Positions 1 to 9,466 of a stretch of DNA of 64,000 nt are shown piece after piece. Position numbers and translations under genes: made by a program. The notes under the pieces are model-generated. The model ran no database searches and was not told the origin of the DNA. It saw nothing but the letters and a program-made list of their open reading frames with translations. The stretch's first letter is position 1, and each line of letters starts with the position of its first letter. Where the stretch lies: assembly GCF_000731315.1 (NCBI RefSeq), contig NZ_HG938353.1, forward strand, positions 3,534,001 to 3,598,000. The letters are read 5' to 3'. This stretch comes from Neorhizobium galegae bv. orientalis str. HAMBI 540. GTDB taxonomy: Bacteria > Pseudomonadota > Alphaproteobacteria > Rhizobiales > Rhizobiaceae.

Positions 1-1698
1 CGGCACCGCGGCCATCAGTTTCTTCGTATATTCGTGCTGCGGATTGCCGAACACCGAAGCACGCGGTCCGATCTCAACGATCTCGCCGAGATACATCACC
101 GCCACCCGATGGCTGACCCGCTCGACCACTGCCATATCGTGGCTGATGAACAGGAAGGCGAGATTCAGGCTCTGCTGCAGGTCGAGCATCAGATTGATGA
201 CCTGCGCCTTGATCGACACGTCGAGCGCCGAGACGCTTTCGTCGGCAACGATCACCTTCGGTTCAAGCGCAAGCGCCCGGGCAATGCAGATACGCTGGCG
301 TTGGCCGCCGGAGAATTCGTGCGGATAGCGGTTCACCATGTCGGGCGTCAGCCCTACCTTGCGCAGCATGTCAGCGACGACTTCCTTCGCCTGTTTCGCC
401 GTCCCCATCTTGTGTTCGAGATAGGGTTCGGCGATCGCCTGGCCGATCGTCATGCGCGGATTGAGCGAGGCGAACGGATCCTGGAAGATCATCTGCACGG
501 ATTTGCGCATCTCGCGCATCTCCCGCTTGTCGAGCGCCAGCACATCCCGGCCCTCGACGACCACCGAACCGGCGTCCGGCTCGATCAGCCGCATGATGGC
601 GCGGCCCGTCGTCGACTTGCCGCAGCCGCTTTCGCCGACCAGCGACAGCGTCTCGCCGGCCTGCAGATCGAAGGAGACATTCTCGACCGCATGCACCCGG
701 CCGCTCACGCGACCAAACAGGCCGGAATGAATGTCGAACCGCTTGGTGAGGTTCTTCACCTCCAGAATGGGCCGGTCGTTGGCGGCAACCGTATCGGCCA
801 CTTCCACCTGGACGTCGGATTCACCGGTCGCCGTGTTGACGACGGGAAAGCGCAGCGGCCGCTCATATTTCTGCATCGAACCGAGCACCGGCACCGCGGC
901 GAGCAGCGCCCGCGTATAGGGATGCTTGCCGCGATGAAAAATGTCCGGCGTGTCACCCGTCTCCACCTGCTCGCCGCGATACATCACGATCGTCCGGTCG
1001 GCGACTTCGGCGACGACGCCCATGTCATGGGTGATGAACAGGACCGACGTCCCCTCCTCATCCTGCAGCAGCTTGATGAGATCGAGAATCTGGCCCTGGA
1101 TGGTCACATCGAGCGCGGTGGTCGGCTCGTCGGCAATCAGCAGCTTCGGCTTCGATGCCAAGGCCATGGCGATCATCACCCGCTGGCGCATGCCGCCCGA
1201 GAAACGGTGAGGATATTCGTCGAAACGCGACGCGGCCGAGGGGATACGGACCTTTTCGAGCAGCCGGATGGTTTCGGCCTTGGCTTGCGCCGCCGACATC
1301 GCCTTGTGGCAGAGCAGCGCCTCGGAAATCTGGTCGCCGATGGTGAAGAGCGGATTGAGGCTCGTCATCGGCTCCTGGAAGATCATCGCCACATCGTTGC
1401 CGCGCACCTTGCGCATTTCGTGTTCGGGAAGCGCCAGAAGATCGCGCCCGCCGAGCATGATCTTGCCTTCGATGCGGCTGGTGCCTTCCTGCAGCAGTCG
1501 CATGATCGACAACGAGGTGACGCTCTTGCCCGACCCGCTTTCGCCGACGATCGCCACGGTCTCGCCGGGAGCGACGGTGAAGGAAACGTCACGCACGACC
1601 GACTTCCACTCCCCGTCCACATTGAACGAGGTGGTCAGGTTCTCGACGGAGAGGACCGGCTGAGTGGACTGGACGGCTTGTGCTTGCGAAATGGCCAT
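1..1698 (-). CDS. Dipeptide-type ABC importer ATPase with two fused ATP-binding domains (C-terminus cut by window edge)
   Basis: Energises import through a peptide/nickel-family (Dpp/Opp) permease on the cytoplasmic face of the inner membrane. Two complete ATPase domains sit in one chain. The first has Walker [10 protein letters not shown], signature FSGGMRQR and Walker [13 protein letters not shown]; the second has [10 protein letters not shown], signature FSGGQRQR and a Walker B of the form [12 protein letters not shown]. This is a DppD-DppF fusion. The ATG at 1698 follows an AGGAAGGGA ribosome-binding site. 566 codons are visible and the frame is still open at base 1, so probably only a short tail is missing. 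It lies 30 bp downstream of the SelA-like gene on the same strand. The matching permeases and binding protein are at 5601-9180, in a separate transcript beyond the iclR gene. Confidence 0.93.
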   Translation of the reverse strand, partial: MAISQAQAVQSTQPVLSVENLTTSFNVDGEWKSVVRDVSFTVAPGETVAIVGESGSGKSVTSLSIMRLLQEGTSRIEGKIMLGGRDLLALPEHEMRKVRGNDVAMIFQEPMTSLNPLFTIGDQISEALLCHKAMSAAQAKAETIRLLEKVRIPSAASRFDEYPHRFSGGMRQRVMIAMALASKPKLLIADEPTTALDVTIQGQILDLIKLLQDEEGTSVLFITHDMGVVAEVADRTIVMYRGEQVETGDTPDIFHRGKHPYTRALLAAVPVLGSMQKYERPLRFPVVNTATGESDVQVEVADTVAANDRPILEVKNLTKRFDIHSGLFGRVSGRVHAVENVSFDLQAGETLSLVGESGCGKSTTGRAIMRLIEPDAGSVVVEGRDVLALDKREMREMRKSVQMIFQDPFASLNPRMTIGQAIAEPYLEHKMGTAKQAKEVVADMLRKVGLTPDMVNRYPHEFSGGQRQRICIARALALEPKVIVADESVSALDVSIKAQVINLMLDLQQSLNLAFLFISHDMAVVERVSHRVAVMYLGEIVEIGPRASVFGNPQHEYTKKLMAAVP

Positions 1699-1728
1699 GA
1701 TCGTTCCCTTCCTGTCGTTGTTGTCAGT

Positions 1729-2925
1729 TCAGTCCGGCCAGCGAAGAGCACCGTCGAAACGGTGGCGGCTGCGCTCTTCGATCGGCGTCGCGATGATCTC
1801 GTTAGAGGCCCGCGCCTTGTCGAGCTCTTCGGTCAGGCGGGCCGCGACGATGGCTTCCTGGCCAGGATGCAGGTTGCAGGGATCGAGGTAGAAGTAGTGA
1901 TGCTCTACCTCGTGGTCGCGGACGATGATCGGCGGGTTACCACGGCCGAGTGCGGTGGCAAGATCCCAGGCGGTAATGTGCGCTTCCGGCGCGGAGATGA
2001 TCACCCGCATGCGGTCTAGCGGATTGTTGGTCGGATCCGGCTCGATCAGTGCGGTGACGCCGGGGCGGCCGTCGAGCGTCCGTTTCCACAGATCGAGATA
2101 GCCGGTTTCGCGTTCGCGGATGCCCGCGTGGTCACGCTTCTCCCAGGCTTCCAGCGCCGCCATGACGCCGAACACGCTCTCTTTGCCGACCTTCATGCCG
2201 CGGCCGATGCCCATGTTCTGCAGGAAGGCGCTGCGCACGAGGTCTTTCTTGCCCGCGACGATGCCCGAAGTCGGACCGCCGAGGAACTTGTGGCCGGAAT
2301 AAAGGACGATATCGGCACCCTGCGAAAGGAAGAGCTTGAGGTCGTATTCCGAGGCGGCGTCGACGATGACCGGCACACCCTTCGCGTGGGCGATCTCGAC
2401 GAATTCGACAAGGTTGAGCAGGCCATAGTCGACGACGTGATGCGAGACGACATAGACCGCCGCGGCCGTCTTTTCGGTGATCGCATGTTCCATATGATAA
2501 CGGTGCGTCGAGGTCGCCTGGCCAATCAGCACGACCTTGCCGCCGGCGAGCCGGATCGCCTGGTCCACCGGTGCGCCATAGCTCACCACATGGCCCATCT
2601 GCACGAGCACCTGATTCTTGTCCGGCACCGTGTCCGGCAGTTTCTCGATTGCCAGCAGGTTGTTGCCGGTAATCGCGCCAGCGACCGCGAGGCTGATGCC
2701 GGAGGAGCAGGAAGCCGTGACGAAGCCCGCCTCACCGCCGGTCAACCGAGAGATGATCGCGCTTGCCTTGCGCTGCAGATCGTTGATCTCGACGAATTGC
2801 GGCAGGATCGCCGACATCGCCGCGACCGCCTCCGGAACCACGATCGAAGCCCCGAGGCTGGTCATCGTACCGGAAACATTGATGACCGGCCGAAGACCGA
2901 TCTGGGTGCGAATATCATCGGACAT
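1729..2925 (-). CDS. SelA-like PLP-dependent enzyme (D-glucosaminate-6-phosphate ammonia-lyase / EF_0838 type)
   Basis: A 398-residue fold-type I PLP enzyme of the family related to selenocysteine synthase. The PLP lysine is in [12 protein letters not shown], preceded by an aspartate-containing [11 protein letters not shown] segment. Known relatives include DgaE, an ammonia-lyase acting on glucosaminate-6-phosphate, and EF_0838-type proteins of unknown role encoded beside EF_0837-type amidohydrolases, which is the arrangement here. The ATG at 2925 is preferred to an upstream in-frame ATG because it has GGAG at the right distance. It is divergent from the IclR gene and cotranscribed with the importer ATPase. 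The probable role is deamination or ammonia elimination on an imported amino compound; the substrate cannot be told from sequence. Confidence 0.8.
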   Translation of the reverse strand: MSDDIRTQIGLRPVINVSGTMTSLGASIVVPEAVAAMSAILPQFVEINDLQRKASAIISRLTGGEAGFVTASCSSGISLAVAGAITGNNLLAIEKLPDTVPDKNQVLVQMGHVVSYGAPVDQAIRLAGGKVVLIGQATSTHRYHMEHAITEKTAAAVYVVSHHVVDYGLLNLVEFVEIAHAKGVPVIVDAASEYDLKLFLSQGADIVLYSGHKFLGGPTSGIVAGKKDLVRSAFLQNMGIGRGMKVGKESVFGVMAALEAWEKRDHAGIRERETGYLDLWKRTLDGRPGVTALIEPDPTNNPLDRMRVIISAPEAHITAWDLATALGRGNPPIIVRDHEVEHHYFYLDPCNLHPGQEAIVAARLTEELDKARASNEIIATPIEERSRHRFDGALRWPD

Positions 2926-3021
2926 TGTCGTTCTCCAAAGTGACGGCCAACCGCGAATTGCCATCGACAGTTATGCCATAATAATGTAATAGGCTCTCGA
3001 AATCGCACGAGGAGCGTTGAA

Positions 3022-3849
3022 TTGGACGCAAAGACTTCATCCGCAGACCTCTCCGGTGAGGCAGGTTCCGAAGTGGAAGCCCAGGGCGCGCGTCGCACGC
3101 GCGTGAGCGGCATCGACCGCGCGCTGCAGGTGATCGATTATCTCTACGAAACGGGTGCGCCGACCGGCGCCTATGCGATCGCCAAGGCGGTCAAGGCGCC
3201 ACTGTCGACCGTCTACGTGATTATCGACGATCTGGTCGAGAAGAACATGCTCGCCCGCAATGCCGACGGTTCGATCTGGCTCGGCGCCCGCCTCTACCAC
3301 TACGGCCTCGCTTATGCCCGGTCGCTGGATTTCATGAGCGTCGCGACCCACGAAATGCACGACCTCTGCCGGCAGGCCGGCGAAACCGTGCAGGTCTGCG
3401 GCCGCGACGGCGACTACATGCTGGTGCTCGCCATGGCGGACGGCCCGAGCCATTACCAGGTCGCTTCGCGCGTCGGCACCCGTGTGCCGCTCAACTGGAC
3501 GGCCTCCGGCCGGCTTCTCGTCGGGCACTTGGCCGAGGCCGAGCGGATCGAGCTTTTCAAGCGCTGCGCCCGCACCTCGCCGACCGGCCGCGCCGAGATC
3601 GACGCCCGCACGTTGTCCGACTCGGCCGGCAAGGCGTTCGAGGAGCGGCTGTCGATCCAGGTGGCGGAGTCCGATTATGCGGTTGCCTGCATCGCCTCGC
3701 CGGTCTGCGACCGGAGCGGTGAGTGCGTCGCCACCATCTCCATCGTGCTGCCTGAACAGAAAGTCGTGTCCGACGGGAACCACTATACGGAGCACGTCCG
3801 CGCTTCCGCCCAGCGGATCGAGAAGCTGATGGGTTGGCGCAACCACTGA
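3022..3849 (+). CDS. IclR-family transcriptional regulator
   Basis: A 275-residue regulator. The N-terminal winged helix-turn-helix (about residues 28-90, beginning near SGIDRALQVIDYL) is followed by the IclR effector-binding domain (to the end, with typical segments such as VPLNWTASGRLLVGHL). The start is TTG at 3022, with GAGGAG 7-8 bp upstream and no better ATG nearby. It is divergent from the SelA-like enzyme and transporter ATPase and convergent with ridA, so it sits between the two halves of the same catabolic and import system and very probably controls both. The effector is unknown. Confidence 0.88.
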   Translation: MDAKTSSADLSGEAGSEVEAQGARRTRVSGIDRALQVIDYLYETGAPTGAYAIAKAVKAPLSTVYVIIDDLVEKNMLARNADGSIWLGARLYHYGLAYARSLDFMSVATHEMHDLCRQAGETVQVCGRDGDYMLVLAMADGPSHYQVASRVGTRVPLNWTASGRLLVGHLAEAERIELFKRCARTSPTGRAEIDARTLSDSAGKAFEERLSIQVAESDYAVACIASPVCDRSGECVATISIVLPEQKVVSDGNHYTEHVRASAQRIEKLMGWRNH

Positions 3850-3859
3850 CCTTGTCTCC

Positions 3860-4372
3860 TTAATCGTTCAGCGAGACGATCGCCTCGATTTCCACGGTGA
3901 TGTTGCCCGGCAGCGAGCCGAAACCGACCGCCGAACGGGCATGCTGGCCCGCATCGCCGAACACCGCAATGAAGAGGTCCGAGCAGCCGTTGATGACGCT
4001 CGGATGATCTTCGAAGTCCGGTACGGCATTGACCATGCCGAGCAGTTTCACGACCCGCTTCACCCGTGAAAGGTCGCCAAGCGCCTCGTGCATGACGGCA
4101 AGCAGGTTGATGCCCACCAGCCGCGCATGCTGATAGGCGAGATCGACGCTGACATCGGCGCCAACCTTGCCGGCATGCAGATGGCCATCCGCCTCGCGCG
4201 GCCCCTGGCCGGAGAGGTAGAGCATATTGCCTTCACGGACATGCGTGACGAAATTGGCGATCGGCGGCGGTGGCGGCGGTAGCTTGATGCCGAGCTCGAT
4301 CAGCCGATCGTAAGGTGTCTGTGCCGTGGGAGCGGCCTTTGCTGAAGACGTATTCACGTCAACTCCTGTCAT
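3860..4372 (-). CDS. RidA/YjgF family protein (enamine/imine deaminase-like)
   Basis: A 170-residue protein of the RidA (YER057c/UK114) superfamily. The core has LYLSGQGPRE near residues 52-61 and the C-terminal GNITVEIEAIVSL. RidA proteins hydrolyse reactive enamine/imine intermediates released by PLP enzymes, which fits its position 19 bp downstream of the amidohydrolase and in the same locus as a SelA-like PLP enzyme. The N-terminal ~30 residues with a run of six prolines are longer than in short RidA proteins. It is the last gene of the minus-strand binding protein-permease-amidohydrolase operon. Family assignment is firm; the exact reaction is inferred. Confidence 0.85.
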   Translation of the reverse strand: MTGVDVNTSSAKAAPTAQTPYDRLIELGIKLPPPPPPIANFVTHVREGNMLYLSGQGPREADGHLHAGKVGADVSVDLAYQHARLVGINLLAVMHEALGDLSRVKRVVKLLGMVNAVPDFEDHPSVINGCSDLFIAVFGDAGQHARSAVGFGSLPGNITVEIEAIVSLND

Positions 4373-4391
4373 GCGATTTTAAGGAAACGCC

Positions 4392-5600
4392 TCAGCGCCA
4401 CGAATAACCGTGGCTGTGGCGGACGAGCTTGCGGGCCCGTGGAATGTAGCGGCTGGCGGTGATGGCTTCCGAACCGATGACCGCGTAACGCGGCTCGAAC
4501 AGTTTCTGGAGACGCGAGACGTCGCCGTTGGAATCGGTCGCTTCGAGATCGGCATCGACGAGATCGAAGATCGTGAAATCGGCGCGCTCGCCAACCGACA
4601 GCCGGTTTTCCATTGAGAGCTTGATGACCGAGGCCGGCGCCTGGGTGACCGCTTCGACAACCTTGTCGAACGGCATGCCGACCGACAGCAGCTTGGACAT
4701 GGTAGTCGCCAAGTCCCAGACCGGGAAGTTCATCGAATGGCTGTGCAGGTCGGTCGAGATCGAATAGGGCAGCAGCCCCCGGGCAATCGCCGCTTCCGCC
4801 ACCTTGAAGGAGAAGGACGCGCCGCCATGGCCGATGTCGAGGCGAATGCCTTCGCCGGCGCAGCGTTCGGCAAGATTGTAGAGATCCTCGTCTTCCATGA
4901 TGCTCGAACCGGCCTTGCCGTTGAAGCAATGGGTGACGACGTCGCCGGGGCCGAGGATTTCCAGCACTTCGTCGTAGAGCGCCGGCGGTTCGCCGACATG
5001 CACCATCATCGGAACCTTGAGGATCTTGGCGATCTTCTTGCCGAGCTTGACCGGTGTGACACCCCAAGAACCGGTGATCACATGGCTCGCCCGCACCTTG
5101 ATGCCGACGATATGCTCCTTGTTTTCCGCATAACATTCGAGGATGCGGTCGAGGTCGATATCGCGGATATCACGCAATTCGGCAACGCGGTTGCAGGCAA
5201 CCAGGCCGATCGAGCCGAGGTTCAGGAACGCCTTGATGCGCTCCTTGGACGGCTCGATGATATATTCGCGAAAACCATGGAAATTGGCTTCGCCGGCAGA
5301 ACCCGCATCGACCAGCGTCGTCACGCCGCGCTCGGCGCCGCATTCCGACGGACGGAGCGAGATATCGGTGCCGCCATGCCAGATATGCACATGCAGGTCG
5401 ATCCAACCGGGCGAGATGAAGGCGCCCTTGCCGTTGACCCGGATTGCGTCCGCGGGTGCTGCAAGCGACGGGCCGATGGCGGAAATCCGCCCGTCGGCGC
5501 CGACCAGGATGTCGATCGTGCCGGAGGCCGCATTGTCGCCGAAAGCCATCGGCTTCACGTTGGTGAGGAGGAGCGGCTGGCCCGCTGTTTCACCGGTCAT
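4392..5600 (-). CDS. Amidohydrolase/deacetylase-family metallohydrolase (EF_0837/AHA_3915 type)
   Basis: A 402-residue TIM-barrel amidohydrolase resembling dihydroorotase. Metal-site residues visible in order: DLHVHIWHG (HxH, ~residue 68), a candidate carbamylated lysine in GIKVRAS, MVHVGEP, VTHCFNG, and the catalytic aspartate in ISTDLHSHS. The family is usually encoded with a SelA-like PLP enzyme, as here, but I know of no firmly established reaction. Its ATG directly follows the TAA of the upstream permease gene, so the two are translationally linked. Likely role: hydrolysing an amide, deacetylating or opening a ring on the imported compound before the PLP enzyme acts (inference). Confidence 0.85.
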   Translation of the reverse strand: MTGETAGQPLLLTNVKPMAFGDNAASGTIDILVGADGRISAIGPSLAAPADAIRVNGKGAFISPGWIDLHVHIWHGGTDISLRPSECGAERGVTTLVDAGSAGEANFHGFREYIIEPSKERIKAFLNLGSIGLVACNRVAELRDIRDIDLDRILECYAENKEHIVGIKVRASHVITGSWGVTPVKLGKKIAKILKVPMMVHVGEPPALYDEVLEILGPGDVVTHCFNGKAGSSIMEDEDLYNLAERCAGEGIRLDIGHGGASFSFKVAEAAIARGLLPYSISTDLHSHSMNFPVWDLATTMSKLLSVGMPFDKVVEAVTQAPASVIKLSMENRLSVGERADFTIFDLVDADLEATDSNGDVSRLQKLFEPRYAVIGSEAITASRYIPRARKLVRHSHGYSWR

Positions 5601-6473
5601 TTAAAGGTCCTTTCGAAGTCTTGGATCGAGCATGTCCCGCAATCCATCGCCGACCATCTGCAGCGACAGAACGGAAAGAATGATGGCGAAGCCCGGAAAA
5701 TAGGTCATCCAGTCGGCTTGGCCGATATATTGGCGCCCGCTGGCGATCATCGTTCCCCAGGTCGGAATTTCCGGGCTGACGCCGAGGCCGAGGAAGGAAA
5801 GCCCGGCTTCGGCAAGCATGGCGCTGGCAAACAGGAATGTGCCCTGCACCAGGATCGGCGATATCAGGTTGCGCAGCACGTGCCGCGTCATGATGTGGAA
5901 GGTCGAGATACCCAGCGCCTTTGCCGCCTCCACGTAAGGCAGCTCGCGGATGACCAGCGTCGAAGCCCGGACGATACGGGCAAGCCGCGGCGAATAGACT
6001 ATCGACAAGGCGATGATCACAGTCACCAGCGATGGCCCGAGCGCCGCGACAAGCGCGATGGCAAGCAGAATATCCGGAAAGGCCATCATCGCATCGATCA
6101 GCCGGGCGATCGGCGTATCGAGCCTCTGGAAAAAACCGGCAAGCAGACCGAGCGTTACGCCGATGATCGCCGAAAGAGTGACGACGGCAGCGCCGACCAA
6201 TAGCGACAGACGCCCCGCAAAAATCGTGCGCGAAAAGATATCGCGGCCGAACTCGTCGGTGCCGAACCAGTAGATCTCGCTCGGCGGCTTCAGCCGGTTG
6301 ACGATCGACAGTTTCGACGGCGAATAGGGCGCTATCCATGGCGCCAGAACCGCCAGCAGGACGAAGATCACGATGACGACCAGCCCGAGCGCGACCGTCT
6401 TGCGTTTCAGGAACCGGCGGAAGAACTTGGCTCCCTCGCTTAGCCCCGGCTTGGTGGTGACAATTTCCGCCAT
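5601..6473 (-). CDS. Dipeptide-type ABC importer permease (DppC-like)
   Basis: A 290-residue inner-membrane permease of the DppC/OppC family. The N-terminal transmembrane segment is at ~residues 28-50, followed by the family's WFGTDEFGRDIFSR periplasmic motif, five further hydrophobic segments and the EAA loop around YVEAAKALGIS that contacts the ATPase. It ends with the usual GDGLRDMLDPRL tail. Its start overlaps the stop of the DppB-like gene by one base (TGATG). It forms the membrane channel with that protein; the ATPase is at 1-1698. Confidence 0.94.
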   Translation of the reverse strand: MAEIVTTKPGLSEGAKFFRRFLKRKTVALGLVVIVIFVLLAVLAPWIAPYSPSKLSIVNRLKPPSEIYWFGTDEFGRDIFSRTIFAGRLSLLVGAAVVTLSAIIGVTLGLLAGFFQRLDTPIARLIDAMMAFPDILLAIALVAALGPSLVTVIIALSIVYSPRLARIVRASTLVIRELPYVEAAKALGISTFHIMTRHVLRNLISPILVQGTFLFASAMLAEAGLSFLGLGVSPEIPTWGTMIASGRQYIGQADWMTYFPGFAIILSVLSLQMVGDGLRDMLDPRLRKDL

Positions 6474-7414
6474 CAGTAGCGCACCCTTGGATCGACCAGC
6501 AGATAGAGCATGTCGATCGCGAAATTGATCAGGACATAGAGGGCGGCGATGACGAGCAGCGCGCCCTGGATGACGGGATAGTCACGCCGCAAAACCGCCG
6601 AGACCACCAGATTGCCGACGCCCGGCAGGCCGAACACGGTTTCGGTGACCACGGCGCCGGAAATCAGCACCGCAGCCGTCAGGCCGAGCACGGTGAGGAT
6701 CGGGATCAGCGCGTTCTTCAACGCATGTTTCAGCACGACGCGTCGCTCGATCAGCCCCTTCGCGCGGGCAGTGCGGATATAATCGTCACCGAGCACATCG
6801 AGCATAGAGGCCCGGGTAAAACGCAGGATCAGCGCCGAGGAGACCAGGCCGAGTGCGAAGGCCGGCAATGTCAGGTGATACATGCGCTCACCAAAGCTCG
6901 CGCCCGGCCCGCCGTAACCGGAAACCGGGAAGATGTTGAGCCGCACCGCGAAGAACTGCATCAGGATGAGCCCGAGCCAGAAGCTCGGAATACTGGCAGC
7001 CAGCATCGCCACCATCATCGCAGCCTGGTCGACGAAGGATCCACGCCGATAGGCGGCATAGATGCCGATCGGCAGCGCGATGAGACTGGCAATCGCCAGC
7101 GAGAAAATCGTCAGGAAGAAAGTCGGTTCGGCGCGGTCGAGTAGCGCTGACGTCACCGGCATGTTGAGGAAGATCGACTGGCCGAGATCGCCCTTCAGAA
7201 GCTGGCCGATATAGAAGACGTATTGAACCGCGATCGACTGATCGAGGCCGAGACGCGTGCGCAGCTGGGCGACGTCCTGGGCCGTGGCATCCGGGCCGAG
7301 CATGACCGCGGCCGGATCGCCAGGCGTCACACGAACGATCACGAAGACGATCGTGACGACGAGGAACATCACCACGATCATGCCGGCAAGGCGTTGGAGA
7401 ATGTAGCGTATCAT
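6473..7414 (-). CDS. Dipeptide-type ABC importer permease (DppB-like)
   Basis: A 313-residue inner-membrane permease of the DppB/OppB family, with a hydrophobic N-terminal segment (residues 9-30), the typical TPGDPAAVMLGPDAT region, five further membrane segments, an EAA loop near DYIRTARAKGL and a C-terminal LVDPRVRY. It follows the binding-protein gene on the same strand across a 239-bp gap that contains a large inverted repeat. It pairs with the DppC-like protein. Confidence 0.94.
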   Translation of the reverse strand: MIRYILQRLAGMIVVMFLVVTIVFVIVRVTPGDPAAVMLGPDATAQDVAQLRTRLGLDQSIAVQYVFYIGQLLKGDLGQSIFLNMPVTSALLDRAEPTFFLTIFSLAIASLIALPIGIYAAYRRGSFVDQAAMMVAMLAASIPSFWLGLILMQFFAVRLNIFPVSGYGGPGASFGERMYHLTLPAFALGLVSSALILRFTRASMLDVLGDDYIRTARAKGLIERRVVLKHALKNALIPILTVLGLTAAVLISGAVVTETVFGLPGVGNLVVSAVLRRDYPVIQGALLVIAALYVLINFAIDMLYLLVDPRVRY

Positions 7415-7474
7415 GCGGGCATGGCCCTGTTTGCTGCGTTCTGTTGAAGAAGGTAAGCGGCGGCAAGAACCTCT

Positions 7475-7610
7475 CCCTCATTCCTGTGCTTGTCACAGGA
7501 ATCCAGCGTGCCCAAGTCTTTGGGCGCAAAAGACTCTTTGAAGGAATTGAAGTCTCTCACGGCGCAGACGCGCCGTGGCTGGATCCCTGTGACAAGCACA
7601 GGGATGAGGG
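7475..7610. repeat. Long inverted repeat between binding-protein and permease genes
   Basis: Arms of 33 bp at 7475-7507 and 7578-7610 are complementary except for two positions. Each arm contains the internal palindrome CCTGTGCTTGTCACAGG. The 70-bp interior contains smaller inverted repeats (for example AGACTC...GAGTCT-like and GGCGC...GCGCC). It resembles the dispersed palindromic elements found between genes in Rhizobiales. As RNA it would form a long hairpin that could stabilise or limit transcription between the binding-protein gene and the permeases; there is no obvious T-run. Confidence 0.85.
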
Positions 7611-7653
7611 AGTATGGGGTTGCCGCCGCGATCATTGTTACCGGCCCACTATA

Positions 7654-9180
7654 TTACTTCTTGATCGAGGCGTTCCAGAAATAGGGCCACGGAGCTGGAT
7701 CGACGCCCTGAAGCTTGGTCGAGATCGCAGAGACCGCGTTGAAATCGCCGATCTTCATGAAAGGCGCTTCGTCATACATCGCCTTCTGGACATTGGCCCA
7801 GAGCTCGATGCGCTTCTTCGGATCCGACTCTGCCGAGAAAGCATCCACGGCCGTCTTTCTGGCAGGCGTATCCCACCAGCCCGGCGAGGTGGGGGCCAGC
7901 GAACCGATCAATGCCGGCTCCGGCAGGAAGGGGCTGTGGGTGATGTAGATGTCCCAGAGCGCCTTGTCGGTGCGGCGCTGGGTGAGAGTCGCCCAGTCGA
8001 CCACCTGCATGTCGACGGCAAAGCCGGCAAGCTTCAGATATTCGGCAGCGACCTGCGCCATCTTGTAGTGGAACTCGTATTGGCGGCTGGTCAGGATACG
8101 GATCGGTTTGCCGTCATAGCCTGCGGCCTTGGCAGCCTTGGCAGCACCTTCCGGATCGGCGACGTTATAATTGCCCTTTACGCCGGCATCCGTGCTCCAG
8201 GTGAAGGAGGCCGGATAGATGTTGCCGTCGAGGGCGTAGAAGTCCTTGCTGCCGAAGGCGGCGGCAAGCATGTCTTCCATGCTGAGCGCCTGGCGGATCG
8301 CCTTGCGGACGCCAAGGCTTTTGGCAGCGCCTTCGGCGGTATTGAAGACGAAGACCGGATAGCCGAACGGCTTCAGGAGCAGCGGCTGAGTGGCCTTCGA
8401 GGCCTTCACCTTGTCGAAGGATTCGACCGGCAGCGAGTCGATATAGTCGTACTGGCCGGAAATAGCGGCCTCTACGCGCGTGTTCGGGTCCGGAACCGGC
8501 ACGAAACGGATCTCGTCGAGATACTGGTGGCGGGCGCCGCCATAACCGTCGCTCTCGCCCGAACGCGGCTTATAGTCCTTGAAGCGGACGAGCTGGATAT
8601 ACTGGTCGGCCTTGCGCTCCTTCAGCATATAAGGCCCGGTGCCGATGAAATCGGTCATCGTATCGGCCTGCTTCTCCGACGGGATGATGATCGCGGCGGA
8701 GTTGTTGAAGGCAAGCAACGAGACAAGCGGCGCATACGGCTGCTTCAGCTTGATCGTCACGGTCGTCGGGTCGGCGGCGGAAATGGTGTCGATGAAGCCG
8801 ACGGCCTGCTTGCCCCGCGAGGCGAGCTTGGTCCAGCGGGTCAGCGAGGCGATCACGTCTTCCGAAGTCATGTCGCTGCCGTCATGGAACTTGATACCGG
8901 TGCGCAGCTTGATCGTATAGGTCTTGCCGTCGGCGCTGACCTCCGGAAGGCTTTCCGCCAGAAGCGGCGTGACATCCCACTTCTTGTTGAATGTGTAGAG
9001 CGTCTCGAAAATGTGCTGGGTGACGATACCCACGAGGTCGGCCGTCGATGTCATCGGATCGAGCGTCGGCGGTTCGCCGATAGTCGCGACGTTGACGACG
9101 CCGCCTTTCTCTTGCGCCATCAGAAATGACGGCGTGGCGACGAGCGCCGTTGCAACCAGGAATGCAAGCTTTAATCTCAT
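7654..9180 (-). CDS. ABC importer periplasmic solute-binding protein (family 5, DppA-like)
   Basis: A 508-residue periplasmic binding protein of the peptide/nickel family. The signal peptide covers ~residues 1-22 (MRLKLAFL..., cleavage after SFLMA), then the family 5 region with GTGPYMLKERK, and KIRTG-type and TSEDVIASL segments. The ATG at 9180 is chosen over an upstream in-frame ATG because it gives a clean signal peptide and has GGGAG 6 bp upstream. It is the first gene of the operon with DppB/DppC-like permeases, amidohydrolase and RidA, so it probably captures the compound they degrade. Ligands of this family range from peptides to sugars and opines, so the ligand is open. Confidence 0.93.
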   Translation of the reverse strand: MRLKLAFLVATALVATPSFLMAQEKGGVVNVATIGEPPTLDPMTSTADLVGIVTQHIFETLYTFNKKWDVTPLLAESLPEVSADGKTYTIKLRTGIKFHDGSDMTSEDVIASLTRWTKLASRGKQAVGFIDTISAADPTTVTIKLKQPYAPLVSLLAFNNSAAIIIPSEKQADTMTDFIGTGPYMLKERKADQYIQLVRFKDYKPRSGESDGYGGARHQYLDEIRFVPVPDPNTRVEAAISGQYDYIDSLPVESFDKVKASKATQPLLLKPFGYPVFVFNTAEGAAKSLGVRKAIRQALSMEDMLAAAFGSKDFYALDGNIYPASFTWSTDAGVKGNYNVADPEGAAKAAKAAGYDGKPIRILTSRQYEFHYKMAQVAAEYLKLAGFAVDMQVVDWATLTQRRTDKALWDIYITHSPFLPEPALIGSLAPTSPGWWDTPARKTAVDAFSAESDPKKRIELWANVQKAMYDEAPFMKIGDFNAVSAISTKLQGVDPAPWPYFWNASIKK

Positions 9181-9210
9181 GGTAGTCTCCCGTTTATGTT
9201 CCACAATTAT

Positions 9211-9230
9211 GTTATATAGGCTTTTATAAC
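9211..9230. promoter_or_regulatory. Candidate operator: imperfect 20-bp palindrome upstream of the binding-protein gene
   Basis: GTTATATAGGCTTTTATAAC has perfect 6-bp outer arms and 16 of 20 symmetric positions. It lies 30 bp upstream of the binding-protein start in the AT-rich stretch of the 286-bp divergent region (9181-9466). An ATAGGCT core also occurs at 2989-2995 between the IclR gene and the SelA-like gene, so it may be an IclR site. The rest of 9181-9466 shows no gene. Confidence 0.35.
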
Positions 9231-9466
9231 AGAATATAGAACGCGGCCGCTCTGTCAATGGGCACATGGGAACATGCGCTGGTCCTATGCAAATTGCCCG
9301 AATTGCAATGATGGATATCGCCTGTAGCAGCCCTCAATGTTACGTGAAGTCGCTGACAGCCTCTCACAAAATTTCGCGCTCTCTGTTACGTGGAGGCTGG
9401 ACGAACGCGTCTTCGACGGCGAAAGCAGATAGCCTTCGCGTCCTCTACAAATGCTAGGAGCCAGAA

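Noticed and set aside
34..2019. Very long open frame on the plus strand opposite the importer ATPase and SelA-like genes
   Set aside because: It is the antisense of genes with clear domains and has a low-complexity Arg/His/Asp-rich composition typical of shadow frames in GC-rich DNA. Similar long antisense frames at 4737-6203, 7444-9129, 13464-15131, 34809-36557, 39030-40796 and 42654-44480 were rejected for the same reason.
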